Of a stretch of DNA of 64,000 nt, positions 62,745 through 64,000 are shown piece by piece. Origin of the DNA: Bimastos eiseni (Eukaryota; Annelida; Clitellata; Crassiclitellata; Lumbricidae); contig OY365811.1 in assembly GCA_959347315.1 (NCBI GenBank), positions 40,442,946 to 40,506,945 on the forward strand. The letters run 5' to 3'. Position 1 is the first letter of the stretch, and each line of letters begins with the position of its first letter. Below the pieces are notes generated by a model. That model had not been told where the DNA came from, did no database searches, and saw only the letters and a program-made list of their open reading frames with translations. The position numbers and the translations under genes were made by a program.

Positions 62745-63621
62745 GTAATAAAAATTAAAATGATAATAGTAACAATAATTATTATAATAATAGTAGTAGT
62801 AGTAGTAGGGAAAGTAGGCGGAGTAGTAGTAGGTGGGTAGTGGGGGAAGTAGTAGTAGGTGGAGTAGGGGTAGTAGTAGTAATGGTTGCTAAACTTCTAA
62901 AGGTAATTCATGGTAAATATGATATTTGAGTGTTCTTTAACCTTTCTGCTGCCTCCAGTCTGGACAGCGATCGTTCCAGATCCACTTCAGTGATGGCCAA
63001 CTTCCGAGCAGTCTGTGTAACAGAAGCCAATTATCGCCACATGTTTCACCCAAAGAAAGAGACAACGACAGACGACACGCACGGTGGCCGATTGGTTAAA
63101 GCGAAGTACACGGGTTCGATCCCTCTCCTACACTGAGACGGTTGCTGTGTATACAGGGACCTTGAGAGAAAGTCTTCACTCATCATTGCTAAGTGCAATT
63201 ATAAAAGTTCAGATGTGATTGTGTGCATGTGTGTATGTGTGTGCGTGCAAGTGTGTATGTATGTATATTTGTACAGTATACATATTTGTATCTTATATAA
63301 TATGCATATGTGTGTATGTATATATGTATGTATTTATGTATGTATGTATGTATGTATGTGTGTATGCATGTATGTATGTGTAGGCCTGTTTTAGTAATAT
63401 TTAGTGTAAATTGGACATTAATTATAACGCAGACCAAACGTCTTCTGAACGAACCGCTTTAAATCCTTGTTATGTAATTGTAATGTGATTTACTTTACGT
63501 GACCTCTTCGTATTTCCTGTCAGCTTCCTCTCCGAAGATGATGGTTACTTCCAGTTCCTTTTCCACCTGAGCTATTCGATCTTCGTCAAGTGCCAACCGA
63601 GACTCCAGAACCTTTCGTCCT
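60857..63621 (-). CDS. Tropomyosin, 3' six exons (partial at the right edge)
   Basis: Minus exons: 63621-63504 ([15 protein letters not shown]... ADRKYEE), 63012-62942 ([16 protein letters not shown]), 62548-62473 ([15 protein letters not shown]), 61884-61822 ([13 protein letters not shown]), 61483-61414 ([16 protein letters not shown]) and 60939-60857 ([12 protein letters not shown]... AELAGF, stop). Every junction keeps phase, giving about 159 residues, a little over half of the usual 284. Tropomyosin is a coiled-coil dimer lying along actin filaments. Exon layout and the diagnostic [24 protein letters not shown] and AETRAxxAER phrases are clear. The sequence is more divergent than most muscle tropomyosins ([20 protein letters not shown]), so it may be a non-muscle or specialised paralogue. 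The N-terminal exons lie beyond 64000. Confidence 0.92.
61676..61737. repeat. (TTA)n microsatellite
   Basis: Uninterrupted TTA tract in a tropomyosin intron. Confidence 0.95.
62144..62450. repeat. Degenerate TGTTACATGTTA-rich repeat
   Basis: Many variants of ACATGTTA and TGTTACATG, themselves partly palindromic, fill this tropomyosin intron. Confidence 0.6.
62714..62884. repeat. (TAA)n then (TAG)n / G-rich purine run
   Basis: A TAA tract changes to TAGTAGTAG and GGTGGGTAGTGGGGGAAG-type sequence. Confidence 0.85.
63080..63200 (+). mobile_element. tRNA-derived SINE (family B)
   Basis: ACGGTGGCCGATTGGTTAAAG, B-box GGGTTCGATCCC, GTTGCTGTGTATACAGGGACC and a CTAAGTGCAATTATAA end. Confidence 0.65.
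63215..63385. repeat. (GTAT/GTGT)n microsatellite
   Basis: Long run of GTATGTAT and GTGTGTAT in a tropomyosin intron. Confidence 0.9.
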
Positions 63622-64000
63622 CTGTACATGACAACAGATAACCACGCACGTCAACCATTTATTCCCAACCGAAGACGTCTTTAAGCCAGGTCGTCTGGAA
63701 ACTAACTTTTTCGTGAGACATTCGTCTGACCGGATATTTCCAGATGGGATATCGGTTTTCTTAGAATTTGCTTAGCTGGATTTTCGGGTTTCTTGTTTTT
63801 TTCCGGTAGATTTTGGGTAGTTGGAACTTTTTGGCTGTTTTGCGGACTTGCGATCTGTTTTCGGTCGGATGACACGTACGAGAAGACGACATGGCATGAT
63901 ATGATAGTGTTGCTTTCGTGCGCTACTCAAGCTTTGTAGTGGCGAGAACGGTACTGTAGCATTACATACCATGGCATGACATATCATGACATGACATATC
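63622..64000. other. Tropomyosin intron, continuing past the edge
   Basis: No further tropomyosin exon is seen. CATGGCATGA and ATGACATATC repeats close the window. Confidence 0.5.

Overview
The window is nuclear DNA of an invertebrate animal, most likely marine. Genes are split by GT-AG introns and widely spaced. They encode animal cell machinery: tropomyosin, an axonemal dynein light chain, POLD2 and ATP synthase subunit b. A GH5 beta-mannanase of the type known from molluscs and other invertebrates is present. Intergenic DNA is AT-rich, carries many decayed retroelements, and is dotted with the palindrome TAGGCCTA. An echinoderm or another marine invertebrate fits, but the sequence alone does not fix the phylum.

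Layout. 1-8.2 kb: retroelement debris around a small unrecognised minus-strand gene (about 2.73-4.63 kb, maybe mitochondrial). 8.28-13.81 kb, minus: a phytanoyl-CoA dioxygenase-family gene whose ten coding exons all join in phase; three of its introns hold different minisatellites. 16.8-17.9 kb, minus: a single-exon rhodopsin-like GPCR. 18.7-33.1 kb, plus: a gene of the ZNF292/RLF/ZNF654 family, with eight coding exons and a 4.7-kb last exon that encodes only one clear C2H2 finger. Its introns carry a non-autonomous hAT element with an exact 8-bp target duplication and a decayed RTE (BovB-like) LINE. 35.76 kb: a probable first exon of an unknown gene. 36-39.2 kb: LINE and repeat debris.

39.3-40.4 kb, plus: an intronless, GC-rich adenosine kinase-like gene with altered PfkB motifs. 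41.0-43.4 kb, minus: a complete three-exon DNAL4. 45.3-46.7 kb, plus: POLD2 in one exon. DNAL4 and POLD2 are divergent and may share a promoter region. 49.5-54.5 kb, plus: mitochondrial ATP5PB. 56.8-60.0 kb, plus: a complete four-exon secreted GH5 endo-beta-mannanase. 60.9-63.6 kb, minus: the 3' six exons of a divergent tropomyosin that runs off the right edge.

The genes do not form one pathway; this is ordinary animal gene order. I found no convincing novel multi-gene system. The best leads are the adenosine kinase paralogue with altered active-site motifs, the finger-poor ZNF292-like protein, the intronless POLD2, repeated copies of a splice donor in an ATP5PB intron, and two strong hairpins (20249-20305 and 44300-44358).
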